NCBI GenBank assembly: GCA_015680685.1
Contig: MNCI01033682.1
Location: 158,181 to 222,180 of the forward strand
DNA: 64,000 bases
Direction: 5' to 3'
DNA from: Gnetum montanum
Lineage: Eukaryota; Streptophyta; Gnetopsida; Gnetales; Gnetaceae
Of the stretch, positions 10,221 to 22,825 are shown one piece after another. A model generated the notes under the pieces. It was not told the DNA's origin, ran no database searches, and saw only the letters and a list, made by a program, of their open reading frames with translations. The translations under genes were made by a program, and so were the position numbers. Numbering within the stretch: position 1 is the first letter of the stretch; each line of letters opens with the position of its first letter.

Positions 10221-11128
10221 TCAAAGGAAAGATTAACTACTTCCAGATCTCCAAATGTTATTATTGATCCATCTACTAAGAGGAATGTGTTTAAACTAAG
10301 TAGAAGAGTAACAAATAAAAATAAAGAAGATCAAGTAGAGCAAAGTACTCAAAATCAATCTTTTAATAAATGGATGAAGAAACTAGGCTTTTACGGAGAT
10401 GGAAAATATAATTTGATTGAAGCTCTTAAACATTTTAGGGCCAATATCAACATATATCAATTGTTATAGATAGGTGATCAGTAGAGAAAGGCTTTAGAGT
10501 TTATTAAAGATAAAAAGAGAGTTGGAGAATCAAAGTTAAGCTATGTACCTAACATTGATAAAACAACAAAAACTAGCTATTGTTGTACTCTTGATAAAGA
10601 AGCTCCTCCTTTTCTTTTGATAATGAAGTTAAAGAACAAATATCTTCATAATTGTTTGGTTGATTTTGGAGCTACATCTACTATTATGCCATTGTCTATA
10701 TACAAAAAACTTGGTTTAACTCCCGAGCAGTCCAATAAAAAGATTGTTCAAGTGGACAAAAGTAGAGTGAAGATTGTAGGTCAGTTACCCAATGTTCTAT
10801 TATAAATTGCTTCTGAACCTCGTATCAAAAGTAGAGTGACTATTCAAGTGGCATTTGTTGAGTAGAGGTTGAAGTAAGAATTTCTCAGGTTACATATCAA
10901 CAAATTACTCTCGTATGTGGCTACCTTGGAAAGGAGAGTCGAATCAAATATAGTGAGCCTTTGATGAATGAAAACATTACCTCAAATGAAAGGACAAAGG
11001 TCGTTGAAACAAGACCTTTTGAAACTAGAATTTGCACACTTCAAGAAGTTTGTAACTTGGAAAAAGAAGAATCTCAAGATGAGAGCAAATGGGAATTATA
11101 CTTCAATGGTTCTTGTAACTTCGCAGTT
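10221..11128 (+). pseudogene. Outer Ty3-type element: protease remnant and trace of RNase H
   Basis: At 10611-10805 the frame encodes CLVDFGATSTIMPLSIYKKL, a retropepsin core in which the usual D-[ST]-G is DFG, so the active site is altered. Upstream are remnants of a gag-protease linker (FNKWMKKLGF). Downstream, near 11075-11120, KWELYFNGSCNFA resembles the first strand of a Ty3 RNase H. Reverse transcriptase is absent between them, implying a deletion of well over 1 kb. The frame is cut by a LINE at about 11130. Confidence 0.55.
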
Positions 11129-11129
11129 T

Positions 11130-13093
11130 TATCTGGTTGAGGGAAAAAGGGGGGAAGTAGCCTGTTGTTGGGATCTCCCCATCTATCTAGCTTGATGGTG
11201 ACTCCAAGGCCATAGCAATCCTGTGGAGCCTATGGTGGTCCTGCAATCATTTAATAGTTAGGCAGGTGTCACTGTCACCACTTGCGCAGGTGGCTATTGA
11301 GGGTGTCAGTTTGTGGAGAGAGGCTACTGTTAGCATGGGCACTACGTCAACCTTCAAACCTTCCTATGCCAGGTTCTAGGGAATGCTCAAGCTGTGAAAC
11401 CTTGTTACATGTGTGGGATAGGTTGATTTCCTCCCACTATTGGTGGGAGATCCAGATTTACCAAACAACGAATTTTTTGCAAATTAGCAAATAGACTATA
11501 CTACTTTTCATGGGGTTAGGATTGATCTTACTAAGGAGGCATTGACGAGGGTTCTTGGTGTGTTGGTTTGCAGGGAAGTTGTGTTGCCCACAGGAAGAGG
11601 CCTCTAAGATGCAACTTTCTTCCCTGTGCTTGTCCCGTGGATTGCGAGTGGGCAAGTGTCCAAGTCAACGTTGCCTCTGCTTTGGCAGCATGTCATGGAG
11701 TTCACTGAGTGATTTTATGTGTAGATGGGGAACGTGTGGACGTTGCAAGGGGTTCATTTCACATTTCTTAAATGCCTATATTTGGGACAAATGGTCAATA
11801 CTCCCAAGTTTTTTCTAATGTCCCTGCAACATAGGAGGCTAGGGAGGCATTTGAGGCTAATTCTTGCCCTGTGGAGGGCAACTATGCTGGGGCCTACAAT
11901 GCAGACACTCGTTAGGCCTTGTAGCTCTGTCTATATTAGATGATGACGCATGGAGGAGGTTGTTAGGGTCTCGATCACTTGCTTTCGGTTTGGTTGATTC
12001 AGTTGCTAGTTACCTCATTTGTTGGACATTGCCAAGAGAACCAATAGTAGAATACCAATGGGGCTATGCAAGAGGCTACCTTGGGAAAGAGTTCCAAGGA
12101 ATGATGGGAACCGAGGACCCTGTAGCAAAGGGTTTAGATTGCTATGGAGAAGGCTACCCTCAATGCACGTGAGCAAGAACGAAGGATATGGGAAGTTAAG
12201 TGGCATGCAAGGAAGGAGGCCTTCCAAAAGTAGCTATAGTTGATGGAGCTTGGACATCAAGAAATGGTTGGGGAACTTCATTGACAAAGGGAAATGGAAG
12301 ATGCAGTTGCTAGGGTCGCTTTTGAGGAAGAACTCCTCAGAGAATTGAAAGCAAAAATCTAGCAAGAAGAGCTCAACCGTCAAGCGTAGGAGCAAGAGGA
12401 GGAGATGCAATGGGGAAAATGAATGCATGGAGAATGAGCAATTTCAGTAGTAGCTCAACCAAGTGCATGAACAAAACATGACCACCTAGTTGCAAGAAGA
12501 GAAATGCCCCTATAGCAAGATGAACATTAATCGATGTTCCTCTTGGCAAGAACTTAGGAGGCACATCAAGCTTACATTTGTGAAGCTTCACCTTGATGAC
12601 GAAAGGGGTGCCATGGCTAGGGCATGCAAGGCTAAGGTGTTCAAGGTTTTCCAGCAATTTGCAACTATACTAAAGGAACATTGCACCATGCTTGACCTCC
12701 TCCACTCGCAATTTTGACCTACCTACAAAAGCACATGGCTACCACAACATCTTTGAAAGGTAGGTAACCTTTTTGTTTGGTGTTTTTTTATTTTTGAGTG
12801 GGTGGATGTTTAGTTTTCCTTCTATGGGTTGTTCATAGGGGAGCATGTCCCCCATTTTGCGAGTCTTGGCTAAAGGTTTCCTTTGATTATGGTGAGGTTG
12901 CTAATGGAGTCCAAGGACTTGGTGCCTATCTTACTATGTTTTAGTTAGTGGGTTGGTTGGGGTTAAGGGGTTCCTCACCCTAATTTTTGAGCGTAAATTG
13001 CTATCCTTGGGGGGTGGTTTCTCCCTCCTATTTGTTGTGCATTTACTACAGATTTTTAAGACATTCATGAAATTTTCTCAAAAAAAAAAAAAA
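11130..13093 (+). mobile_element. 5'-truncated LINE, copy D, with poly(A) tail
   Basis: The element starts abruptly inside the outer retroelement and ends in 14 A at 13080-13093. The encoded pieces correspond to the part of ORF2 downstream of reverse transcriptase in the 35.9-51.1 kb LINEs. They include GVHFTFL at 11749-11769, followed by VNTPKFF, a Glu-rich coiled coil near 12240-12430, and the CPY...LRRHI module at 12505-12714. Several frameshifts and stops separate them. About 360 bp of G/T-rich 3' UTR precede the tail. Truncation at the 5' end is the normal outcome of target-primed reverse transcription. Confidence 0.75.
12490..12717 (+). pseudogene. LINE copy D: C-terminal CPY-LRRHI module of ORF2
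   Basis: A 75-codon open stretch contains CPY at 12505, Ile five residues after the Tyr, Trp eleven residues after it, then LRRHI two residues later, and ends with a helical segment carrying HCTMLDLLH. The same order and spacing occur in copies A (from 36463, minus) and C (from 46066, minus). No known domain was recognised. Conserved Cys and His hint at a metal or nucleic-acid binding fold, but that is inference. Confidence 0.6.
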
Positions 13094-16000
13094 GCATAAT
13101 ACTCTTTAAATAGAACATTGAGCACCTTGTAAATTTCCACTAGAAAACTTTTAAGCCCAAGAGCTTCTCCTTTTGTCATACCTTTTATAGCTGCGAATAA
13201 ATCATGTACCTATAAATTTTCATAATTCATGTACCTATAAATTTTCATAATTTTCAGATCCAATCTGAAGGTAACCAAGTGCTCACATAAGAGTCATGAC
13301 CTGACTTGTAGATGTAAGTTACAAGTTTGATCCTTGTAAATTACACTAAATTTATAGGCATCTTGCAAAAGATACGGCTGAAGTTAATCCAGTATATGAT
13401 AAAAAAGTTCAGTTCAGTTTGGTTCAAATGGGACAAAATTAATACACGCACTAAGAACATGGTTAATACAATATTAAAGGATAATGCTATCGTCAAATGA
13501 AGTTACCTCAGTAATGTTCAGAGTAGATATGCCTCATGTTGTAGAAGACTATTAAACAATACCAAAGAAGAATAAAAATTCTCTATTAGCAATTGATAAC
13601 CAATGGAAACAAGCTTGAAATTGTTCTAAATGTGCATTGTAATTCTCCAACTGGATGAAGTTCATATATATATAATGAAATCTTTCAAAATCATTATTTA
13701 AAGTGTTTTCTTGCCGACGATCATTTAACTAATGTTCGTGGTTTTTCAAGAGAATCTTCATTAGCATTATATGAAGCAAAGCTTCCACATAAAAGCAAGA
13801 TTATTGATATGTCGTTGTTGTGTATTAAACCTTGATGCAACCAGTTAATGAGAATGTAGGGTTTCTTCGACCAAGCTTCTGTAAGCCCACTTAACATCGG
13901 TTACATGGTGTAGATCAATAATGTTAATAATAAGAAAAACTTAAGAGTACATTGCATGCTGGCTATTGAGAGGTGAAACTCCTAAATATTATAAAAAAGG
14001 GAAAAGTTTTGGGTTTTCAGTATGCCTATTAAGTGTACATCCTTACAACTATCCATGAAAACTTAAGAAAAGAAAGAATTAATTGTTATTGAAGATGAAG
14101 GTCCAACTTAACAACCTTTGTATCACTTAACATTCATGCATGAACCTAAAATAACAAATGGATATGAGATATCGATACAAAGCTACAGTAAAGTAGCAAC
14201 CTCCCTAGCAAAACAAAATTTTTAGAAACTGGTTTTCTTCCATCATTACATAGGAAATACCTGTGATGATGCAACACTGAAATATGTTCACTCCTGCATT
14301 TAAAGAACCTCTCAACATTTCAACACTAAATATGCAGGAAGTGAGGAGAATTATAGCATTCTAGCATTCTCTTTCATTGTAGTGCCCTGGCTTCACTTGC
14401 TGCAATGATAAGTCATTTTTCTGGTAAAGATATTTTTTTTGGTCTTATTCCCTTGTAAAGGCAAAAGTATGTTTGTACTTTTCACCATACTGACACCATC
14501 ATTTTTGGAGATGGTAGCAACTGGGCTCTTCTGGAAAGAAACTGCAACGCCAGCCTTAATTTATTTTGCAAAAAGGTCGGACAAAATTGCAAAGGATTGT
14601 ACTTGTGTAATTCATTTCCAGGATGATTTCCATGGACTGCAATCCGTGCTGTGAATTTATCCTTGCACATAAGAGAAGAAGGATTGGCACATGGAGTGAG
14701 AGAGCCCCAGAAAATAAATGTAGGACACCCAAGACATTGAAGCTTTGGTCAAAAACGTGGACCGTGAAAGATCGATGTTCATCTAGAGTTTCTAAATCTC
14801 TGAAGAATCTTAACAAACATGGACACTCAAAGTAATGATTGACATAATAAATTGAAGAGACTAGCAAACAGAAATGCAAGAAAAATATTCAACTTCATAC
14901 ACACTTTGAACTCGTGATACATTCACCTGTTCCACTTACTTTTCTCTCAAGTATGTAACACATTGCACAAAACAGCCTCACCTCTTTGAAAAGGCTTGAA
15001 AAAGGTTCGAGTTCTTAATCTACATCATGATGTTGTCTTTTAAATAAAATAATCACTGGAATTCTATAATCTCTCTGAATAAAAAGATCTACTGTACGTA
15101 CACCAGGTCCAACTCAACAGTACAACTCCAGGCTTCAGGTGGCCAGGTTTACGGTTCAATCCCCAACCAATTAGCCCTGATGTTCTCCCGCAGAAATCAG
15201 TATAAACCATACATAATAGAGGTCAAAAAAATCACCTTCTCAAACATTTTGCAACTCTTGCTGCCCCAAGAACTGGTACTCAAAAGAAATCTTGGAAGCA
15301 AACTGAAATCACTTCAGCTAACAACAGAGGATAACCAGAGGCAACCACCGCCTCACCAAAAATCTTGTGTTTCACACTTAAATGAGACTGATGCCCTGCA
15401 GAAGAATATGGGTTTTAGTGGAAGAAAACCGGTTCTTCTTAGTTAAAAAAACAACAAAAACATGAAATTGACCACACAAATTGTATGAGTGTTAAAATTT
15501 AAGGATTACAAAAATTAGCTTTAGCTAACTTGGCGAGACTTGCGATAACTTTGTTGAAATATTTAAGAAAAAATAATTACTTCTGAAACTGAATGCTTTC
15601 CAACAGAACACAAAGGTCTTCTACAAACAAAAATTTAAATGTCAAGGATATTCTTTCCTGGAGGCATAGATAGAAAGATCAGCAACAGAAATGACATGTG
15701 AGCAAATGCTATCTGAATCTCATGTAACAGGTATGATTATTCTGATTAGCATTATCTCATTATCTTGAGACATTTACCTCATGATATAAATGCTTACATT
15801 TTTGCAACTGTTGCTAAGATTTTTGCAAGAATTAAGAAAAATTTCATTTAAGTTTTTTTAAAAAATAAAATCAGCATATCTAATGTTAGTGGCGTCAGTA
15901 ATGCTGAAGAGAAGAATTTGATTGAACCAAAAAAGGAAAACGTTCCCAAAGTAAAATAAAAATTGAACGTTTCATGTTTGAAGCTCCATTACAGTACTTG

Positions 16001-16190
16001 TCTACCTCATTGTAAGACTAGTGACTCACATCCATGAAGTCACAGGTTTAATTACATCTATCTATGCTAAAATAGAAAGTCTCTTTCATATAGATGTAAA
16101 AAAAACTCTTCAGTTTCAATAATTATTTGATCTAAAACTACTATGTTCAAGGTTCACGTCCATGTGCTGTTGCAAATAAAAAATACACAT
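13094..16190. other. Non-coding stretch with SINE-like fragments and a short duplication
   Basis: No gene was identified. CATGTACCTATAAATTTTCA is duplicated at about 13203-13252. Sequences resembling the B box of a tRNA-type promoter occur near 13308-13321 (AAGTTTGATCCTTG), 15150-15160 (GGTTCAATCCCC) and 16045-16056, in contexts like other tRNA-derived units in the window. Open frames at 14439-14879 and 15180-15446 match nothing recognised and run on both strands. Confidence 0.4.
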
Positions 16191-16199
16191 CTAGGTCTG

Positions 16200-18010
16200 T
16201 ACTCCTTAGGTTGGTTTGGAGGATCATGTTAAGATTCTTTGGATGGAATATATATCAATACCAAAGTATGAAAGTATTCTTCTTGAAGGAGATCTTAATG
16301 GACAGGAGCATCTAGAACAAGTTGCGAGAGGGTGCATGGAGGCCACAACATTGAATAGAGAAATGAGATAAGGGATTCTGTTTTGAAGTTTGCACTGGCC
16401 TATGATCTTGCAATAGCTAATACCTTTTTTTAAAAGAAAGGGCAACACTTGGTGGCCTTCAAGAGCACAAGCAACTCAACTCAAATAGACTACATTTTGG
16501 TCAGAAAGCGAGATTGGAGAACTTGTAATGATTGCAAAGTCATTTCAGAAGAAAGTCTTACAATCTAACATTGAATTATGGTGATGGGTCTGACTATTAG
16601 GAGTGGTAACAACAGAGACTTTCAGAAGTGGGTGCCTTGTATAAAATGATGGAATCTAAAGGGAGAAAGGCTATCACTTTTTAAGGATAGACTACTCATA
16701 GAAAGATGTTGGGGTTTAAACTTAAAACTGAATGATAGTTGCAGTTTCTTAAGTGGCCATGTAGTGAGGAAGTGCACAAAAATTCAGTGTAGGGAGTGTT
16801 TGAAGGAGTGGCAAAGCAGTAAAAGACAAGATGATTTTGAAAGATACAAGGTAGTGAAGTATGGGGTGAACAAGACCATGAATAATTCTACACTTAGTGA
16901 TTTTGATTCCTTTTATTCGAAGCTGCGAACTAAAGAGGATGAAAAGTCAATTTACAAGTTCATTAAGACTCAGAACAAGAGGTGCAAAGACTTTAATTAT
17001 ATTATATGCATTAAGTCTGATGATGAAAGGATTCTGTTCTTAGACAAGAAATGTTGGAATGATGGAGGATTTATTTTATGGGGTTACTTAACCAAGAATT
17101 TGCCAGGTTGAAGTTGAAGACATGGAATCAAATGTAGCAATGACAAATTCTATTTTTTCCTTTGACATAAAGAAAGCCTTTATGAAGATGAAAAATGGTA
17201 AAGCAATGGGGCCAAATGGTATCCATATAGAGGTATGGAAGCCTATGGGAGATACAGAGGTTACTTGTTTGACAAATTTATTCAACAAAATTCAAGAGAA
17301 GAGAAAAATGCTACATGATTGGAGCAGAAGCAATATAGTACCCATCTACAAGAACAAGGGAGGCATCCAAATTTGGGGAAACTATAGAGATATCAGGCTT
17401 ATGAGTCACACCATGAAGTTAAAGGGTATATAGAACAAAGCTTAAAACAAAAATCAACTAGTTCTAATAATTAATTTGATTTTATGCATTAAAGATCAGC
17501 TGTGGAAGCTATTTTCTTGCAATGACAGTTGATAGAAAAATTTAGGTGCAGGAGACGGAATCTACATTTGATTTCATTAACTTAAAGAAAGCTTATGAAA
17601 AAGTTCCCTGAGATATAATGTGGTGGATACTAACAAGAAAGGGTACTCCTATTGGGTACATAAAGGCTATTCAAGACTTTTATAATGAAGCAACAACTTG
17701 ATTTCAGTCTCTAGATAGACTTCAAACTTTTCAGTGAAAGAAAAGTTACACCAAGGATCTGATTTAAGACCTTATTTGCTTGTCATTATTATGGATGAAC
17801 CAGCAAAATATTCAAGATAGATAACCCCTTGGTGTATGTACTTTGTTCAAGGTATTGTTTTGGTGGATGAATCTAACAATGCCCTGGCTGCAAAAATGAA
17901 GACTTAGATAAACATCCTAGAATCAAAGGGGTTGAGGATTAGTAGAAGTAAAACAGAATACATGGAGTGTACTTTTAGTGGAAAAGAGAGTAATGAAGAT
18001 ACTTAAGGTC
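16200..18010 (+). mobile_element. RTE-type non-LTR retrotransposon, decayed
   Basis: Frameshifted coding pieces in the order of an RTE ORF: endonuclease C-terminal part (LLEGDLNGQEHLEQV near 16285; a degenerate block ending SGSNKSQIDYF is partly recognisable near 16470), a linker (RECLKEWQSSKRQDDFERYK, 16764-17111), reverse transcriptase fingers (NGKAMGPNGIHIEVWKPMG, then NYRDIRLMSHTMKL, 17122-17433), and palm pieces (DFINLKKAYEKVP near 17565, then WMNQQNIQD near 17790). The YADD region near 17850 is lost to frameshifts. No tail was recognised at this copy; matching tails occur elsewhere in the window. Confidence 0.8.
17122..17433 (+). pseudogene. RTE-type reverse transcriptase, finger region
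   Basis: The longest open piece of the RTE relic (103 codons). MGPNGIH is the equivalent of the PGPDG-type motif of LINE reverse transcriptases, and NYRDIRLMSHTMKL is characteristic of plant RTE elements. It ends in TAG and the catalytic palm continues only in other frames. Confidence 0.8.
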
Positions 18011-18310
18011 TCTTGTTAAAATATATTTTTATTAATTTTAACAGTGATCATAGAAAGAATTGAACTCACAGCTAGGTGGTGTGGAAAACATTTTAATTAA
18101 AAAAAAAACAGAGAGTGAGAGGGGTAGGGAAAACAATTCTCAACAAAGAATCAGTTACAAGAAACAATCCATCATTTGTTGAATTCCACTAGCAATTATA
18201 AATAGAGGAGAGTGGGGAGAGAAAAAGGCAAAAGAGAAAAGAGAAAAAAAAGGGAAGGGAGTGTGAGCATATTGGAAAAGGAGAGCTCAATCACAAGAGA
18301 GTGTGCCTGG

Positions 18311-18508
18311 AAATAAACAACAACAAAAGGAGACCGTGGCTGAAACAAAAAAATGAACAATAACAGAAAGAAGACTATGGCTGAAACAAAAAAATGAACA
18401 ATAACAGAAAGAAGACTATGGCTGAAAGAGAATGAACAAGAAGGAAAGAAGACACTGTCTAAAACAAAAAAATAAATAGCAACAAGGGAAGATTGTGGCT
18501 GATATAAA
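18311..18508. repeat. Minisatellite, about five copies of a 41-bp purine-rich unit
   Basis: Successive units keep the pattern AAATGAACAATAACAG, then AAAGAAGACTATGGCTGAAA. Units two and three are nearly identical; units one, four and five are diverged. The 116-codon minus-strand frame at 18196-18546 is a by-product of this purine-rich composition. Confidence 0.8.
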
Positions 18509-18765
18509 AGACAACTATTTAAAAGAAAATTAGAGCTAAGCAGCAATCCAACAGTGTAATTAATTGTCCTTAGTAAGCAAGAAATCTGAGCAAGAAGGTA
18601 AGATGAATCTTTCTCTTACTATGTGTGGTGGCCAACAATGGATGATTATCTCAATATCTCTGCTCTTTATCCTTTCTTTTGCTTGAATATCTTTTATGTT
18701 GGAATCAACTTTGACAACATTTGTTGCTAAGATCTTTGGAAAGAGATGCGAAGCCAAATCATGGA

Positions 18766-20040
18766 GTTGACTTCAATTAAACTTTCATTTTCTAATATAT
18801 TAAGTTGAGTTTTTTAGATGTCTATAAAGATTTTTATGATTATTTGAGATATTTAAAAGTTATTAAAAGAATAGAGAACATTACTAGAAGTTCACTGTGT
18901 TGTTTCCATTATTGTAACCTAGCATCTGCCTATTTAATCCCATGTTGGAGTTTGTGGTGGCAGTGAGTTATGTATAAGGTCTTTGTTTCAAGGGTTTCTG
19001 TGTGAAAGCACTAGCTTGTAATCTTTGTAAACATCATTGTGGTTTGAAGATGTGAAGAAGTTGTTTTCCTATGTTTTCCCCATGTCTCTCTCTCTCCATT
19101 CTGCAAGTTTTCTCTATTAACTCTGATTAGTATGTTGCCGGTATGTTGTAATTCCGCGTTGCACAACTTGTGATACCTGTAATAATTAGTATTAGAGTTG
19201 TTTTGTGATGAGTTGTGTGAATTTGGTATATTGAATGAAAACGTTGAGTTTTTTATAGAGTGATTATTTGTAAATTGTTTTCTATTTTAATGGGAATTGA
19301 TTTTTATTTCAATGGAAGCTATTTCTACATGATAGTGATAATGTCTTGTTTTCGTGTTCATTGATGAATGAAGCAGATGAAAGAAAAGAGACTAAGATGT
19401 GGGCATTGTGACATGACTAAACATGGGAAAAGGGTTACTTTGTTCAAAGGGTGATGTTATGTCTATGACAATGTTGTGCCCTTTGAATATATCATTGTTG
19501 CAGAGGCATGTTCTATTATGTTGAGAGGGATATGTACATACCTATTCTATTTTGTTCAAGTTTTGTGCTAGTATGTATGTTTTTTCTAATAGCATTTGTT
19601 AGTGCTGGTGTAATGTTATCTCATGTTTGTTTAGCTTGAGGAGGCTTGGCCCAATGGTTGTGTGCACCAATTATTCTTTTGCATGCTTGTCCTGTTGCAA
19701 GATGGGAGGTGTTTTAATTGATGATGTTATTCCAAAGAGTTTTCTACCTCAACCTATATGATTTGTCTTTAAGTAGAAGCTTCTTAGAGATGTGAAGCCA
19801 AAGCATGGAATTGATTTCAATTAAGCTTTCTTTTTCTAAAATATTAAGTTGAGTTTTTAGAGGACATAATATTAATGATTTTAGGAATATTATTATTTTA
19901 GATATCTAAAAGTTGTTTTTAGAAGCACTAGCTTGTAATCTCTATAAATGACCCTGTGGTTTGAAAATGTGAAGAAGTTACTTTCTTGTGTTTTTTCCGT
20001 GTCTCTCTCTCACTCCATTATGTTTGTATCAATGTTAACA
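18766..20040 (+). mobile_element. Miniature copia-type LTR unit with gag remnant
   Basis: A repeat at 18766-19184 recurs in part at 19812-20040 (shared blocks TTCAATTAA, GCACTAGCTTGTAATC, GTGAAGAAGTT and a CT tract). Directly after the first copy, TAGTATTAGAGT at 19187-19198 differs from the initiator-Met primer site TGGTATCAGAGC by transitions only. The 0.6 kb between the copies encodes RCGHCDMTKHGKR near 19398, a copia-type zinc knuckle. No pol is present. Both LTR copies are preceded by the same GAAGCCAAA-CATGGA block, which suggests a rearranged tandem. The second LTR lacks about 120 bp. Confidence 0.55.
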
Positions 20041-22157
20041 AGATTTATCATTCAGATCTTAGATTGTTGAATTCTTGTTTTTTTGTGGATATCTCTGCTT
20101 GTCCTGAGCACTCTCAAGCCTAAATGACTTGGATAAGAGTTGTTTCTGTAATAACTTAGAAACACCTATAAAGATATAGGTCATTTTTGGCAAAAAGATA
20201 TGCAGCAGGGGTCAAGGATTCCTAGTATGAGGATTGGTATTGCTGGCACAAAGTGAAAGCATCCTTGGGCCCAAAAAAAATTATTGAATTTTTGGTTTCT
20301 TGCTGGAACTGATTTGATGACCTTCTTGAATGGTTAATGCTTGGATTTGAATTTTGATTCTTATTTGTATACCTTCTCAAGTCTCATTTTCAAGTCCAAT
20401 GGAGTAGGGAAAAATCCATGGTGTTAATTTATGGCTGTTATATTAGTAATTTATCTATTCACTGTGGTTGAAAAATTGGTTTCCTTGATTAAATTTTACT
20501 GGTGTGCTTTATATTATTTTAGGTTAGAAGAGTTAAATTGAGATGATTTTGTATTATGAGTGTTGCTAAAAAAAATAAAATATCATGTACCATTGAATAG
20601 ATTTGAAATTATTGATTCATATATTTCTTATGGCCAACTGCTTGGTTGATCAGATCTGTTAATAAACAAAGTCAAATATACTTTATGGTTTGAGGAAATC
20701 AAAATTTAATTTTTAAATCAAAATAATACAGATATGTATGCTATATTAGAGGAATCCTGCAAAGATTTTTACAATTTTTTTCCTTCTTTCCTCTTTCTTT
20801 TTTTTATGACTAGTTGTTTTTATTGTGGTTATATCTTTTTTTTTTTTTTTCAATTTATATTTTTCTTACAACTAGCTCTTTTTTTACCCTAAAACTAACT
20901 GTTACCTGCTACATCTCAACTAGCTGTTAACTATAATGCTATTTATTCTCTCTTTTAACCCTTGAAAAATCAATTGCAACTGATGATGAATCTAGGATAA
21001 TTCAAAATGTCTTGCAAACAAAAAAAATATGCAAGCTATGGATGATACAAATATTTTTACAAATGGCTGTCTGTTTTTCATGATTGTCTTTTATTTTAGA
21101 AAATCAACAATAGTTGAAGCTAAAATCTGAATATTGTGATTTGTGTGAAGTAAGATGTGCGAAACAGGTTTGTAGGGAGATGAATTCCATATCTAAATTG
21201 TTCTAGCACAAACAAAGTAATCTTTACTTCAAGTTTCTGCCTTTAGCTCCATCCTCAAACCACCAATAAAGTGTGAATAGCAACATTTTTGCTACTATTA
21301 CAAATTCTCCAATTTCTAATGATAACATTGAAGATATCACTTGGTTAAGACATGTAACTTGCTGCCTACAAGTGCAAGTTCAATCCTAATAAGTTATGGT
21401 AAGATATGCATGCACTGTGCAACAAATAGTAGTTAGAACTGAAAGGGTCTAATAGATTGAAAGTGAGTTAAGACATAATAACAATCAGTTTAGTACTATC
21501 ACGTCTCCATTTCCAAATGGTGTCATTTCAAAAATAGGAGTTGTAATTATTGTTAAAAGACCCTTAGTGAAAAGGCATGTGTAATTACCAGCATATCTCT
21601 TGAGGGAACCCTTGGGTGTTTGATCTAAGGTATTTATACTGCAACTTAAAGGTTGCTAGCATGAAGTTTTAAAGCCAGTAATGGTGAGCAACAAGAGTCG
21701 GATGAAACATGAGAGAAAGAAACTTGGCCACCCCTTCTAACTAGGTTTAGGCATAATCATGATGGTGGTATTGGATTGCCTCTAAGAGATACATGTAGAA
21801 GGAAGACAACCCTAGGAACCCTTAGAGTATGACCTAGATACTTTCCTTCATTTCTCAATTTCCTTATAAAGTTTCTTTTCATTTCATTCTGCATTTTCCC
21901 TGACATGTTTAATATGTATAATATTGAATTTAATGTATATTTGACATTTGTCGTGGGATCTAGAAACACGATGTCACAAGTACAATTTAGTTTATATTCA
22001 AAACTAGGATAACCAAGAAATATGTATGAACGTTGATTTTGCTCTTATAGACTGTTTTCAAATAGCACTTAATAGATCTCACATTATGCTATATTATTCT
22101 TTAAGCTCTTAGTTATTTTACCAATAGTTCAACTTTTTCTTCCATAGATATACTCAA
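20041..22157. other. AT-rich intergenic or intronic sequence, nothing identified
   Basis: No coding family was recognised. It contains poly(T) tracts near 20800-20850 and a B-box-like AGTTCAATCC near 21380 in a tRNA-like context. If the gene at 34-61 kb has a distal C-terminal exon in this direction, this could be intron. Confidence 0.4.
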
Positions 22158-22208
22158 CTCATCATCATCATCATCCTCCTTGCCTTATCCCAACAAATGG
22201 GTCATCAC
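22158..22208 (-). repeat. RTE 3'-tail fragment, minus orientation
   Basis: Five CAT/ATC triplets followed by CCTTATCCCAACAAATGGGTC match the reverse complement of the RTE end seen at 30175-30240 (TTTTGTTGGGACAAGGCTAGG then ATG repeats). Only about 50 bp are recognisable. Confidence 0.5.
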
Positions 22209-22463
22209 TTGAGAAACAAGAAACTCATCATCATTCATGTTTAGTATAATTGCTTTGCACATGAAATATTGTAAGCATAATATTTTACTTCTAAAACTCA
22301 ATATAAAATGATGGTTGATTTGGTATTGTCTATATGATATTTTGTTCACTATGTACAAACACAAATGGACTGATAATTTCTATTAATGTTGCAATATATG
22401 TCTACTCTTTGTTTCATTGAACTTGCAAATCTTCCTTTAATATTTCAAAAGTCCAAATATGAG

Positions 22464-22825
22464 TGATGAATCATCAATTGGATAGGATATCGCTGATGCT
22501 ATATCACATCTGTTTGACAAAATGTCAATTTTTGTCCACCAACGATACTACGATATCGTAGCACAAGCTACGTCATCGTAGATCCGATATTGCGGGATTC
22601 ATGCCTGCCTATAAATACAACACTTGGGTGCACAATCTGAAGAACTATTATTCCACCCTTAGGTAGATTCTTGCAGTTTCATTTCGTAGTTTTAGTGATA
22701 GAGTGAATGCCAACAATGTGGTGTTGAGCAATTGTAAGGAATGTTTATTCGAGTGAAGTGTACTTGGGCACAGTTCATGTCCAGAAATAAAGATCAAGAT
22801 TGCTTTTCAAGGTTTTAATGTTGGT
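22464..22825 (+). repeat. LTR fragment related to the 1039-9305 element
   Basis: It begins TGATGAATCATCA and keeps the order of the inner element's LTR: GATATCG palindromes (CTACGATATCGTAG at 22549-22562), TATAAATA near 22612, TTAGTGATAGAGTG, GTGGTGTTGAGCAATTGTAAGGAA, TTTATTCGAGTGAAG, TACTTGGGCACA, and AATAAAGATCAAGATTGC. Similarity stops near 22825, before the second half of the LTR. No primer site or coding region follows. Confidence 0.7.

Noticed and set aside
14439-14879. Overlapping open frames on both strands, considered as a missing exon
   Set aside because: No match to the expected hydrophobic C-terminus of NTMC2T5, and no convincing splice sites.
18196-18546. 116-codon minus-strand frame rich in Phe, Leu and Ser
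   Set aside because: It is the complement of the purine-rich minisatellite and has no family features.
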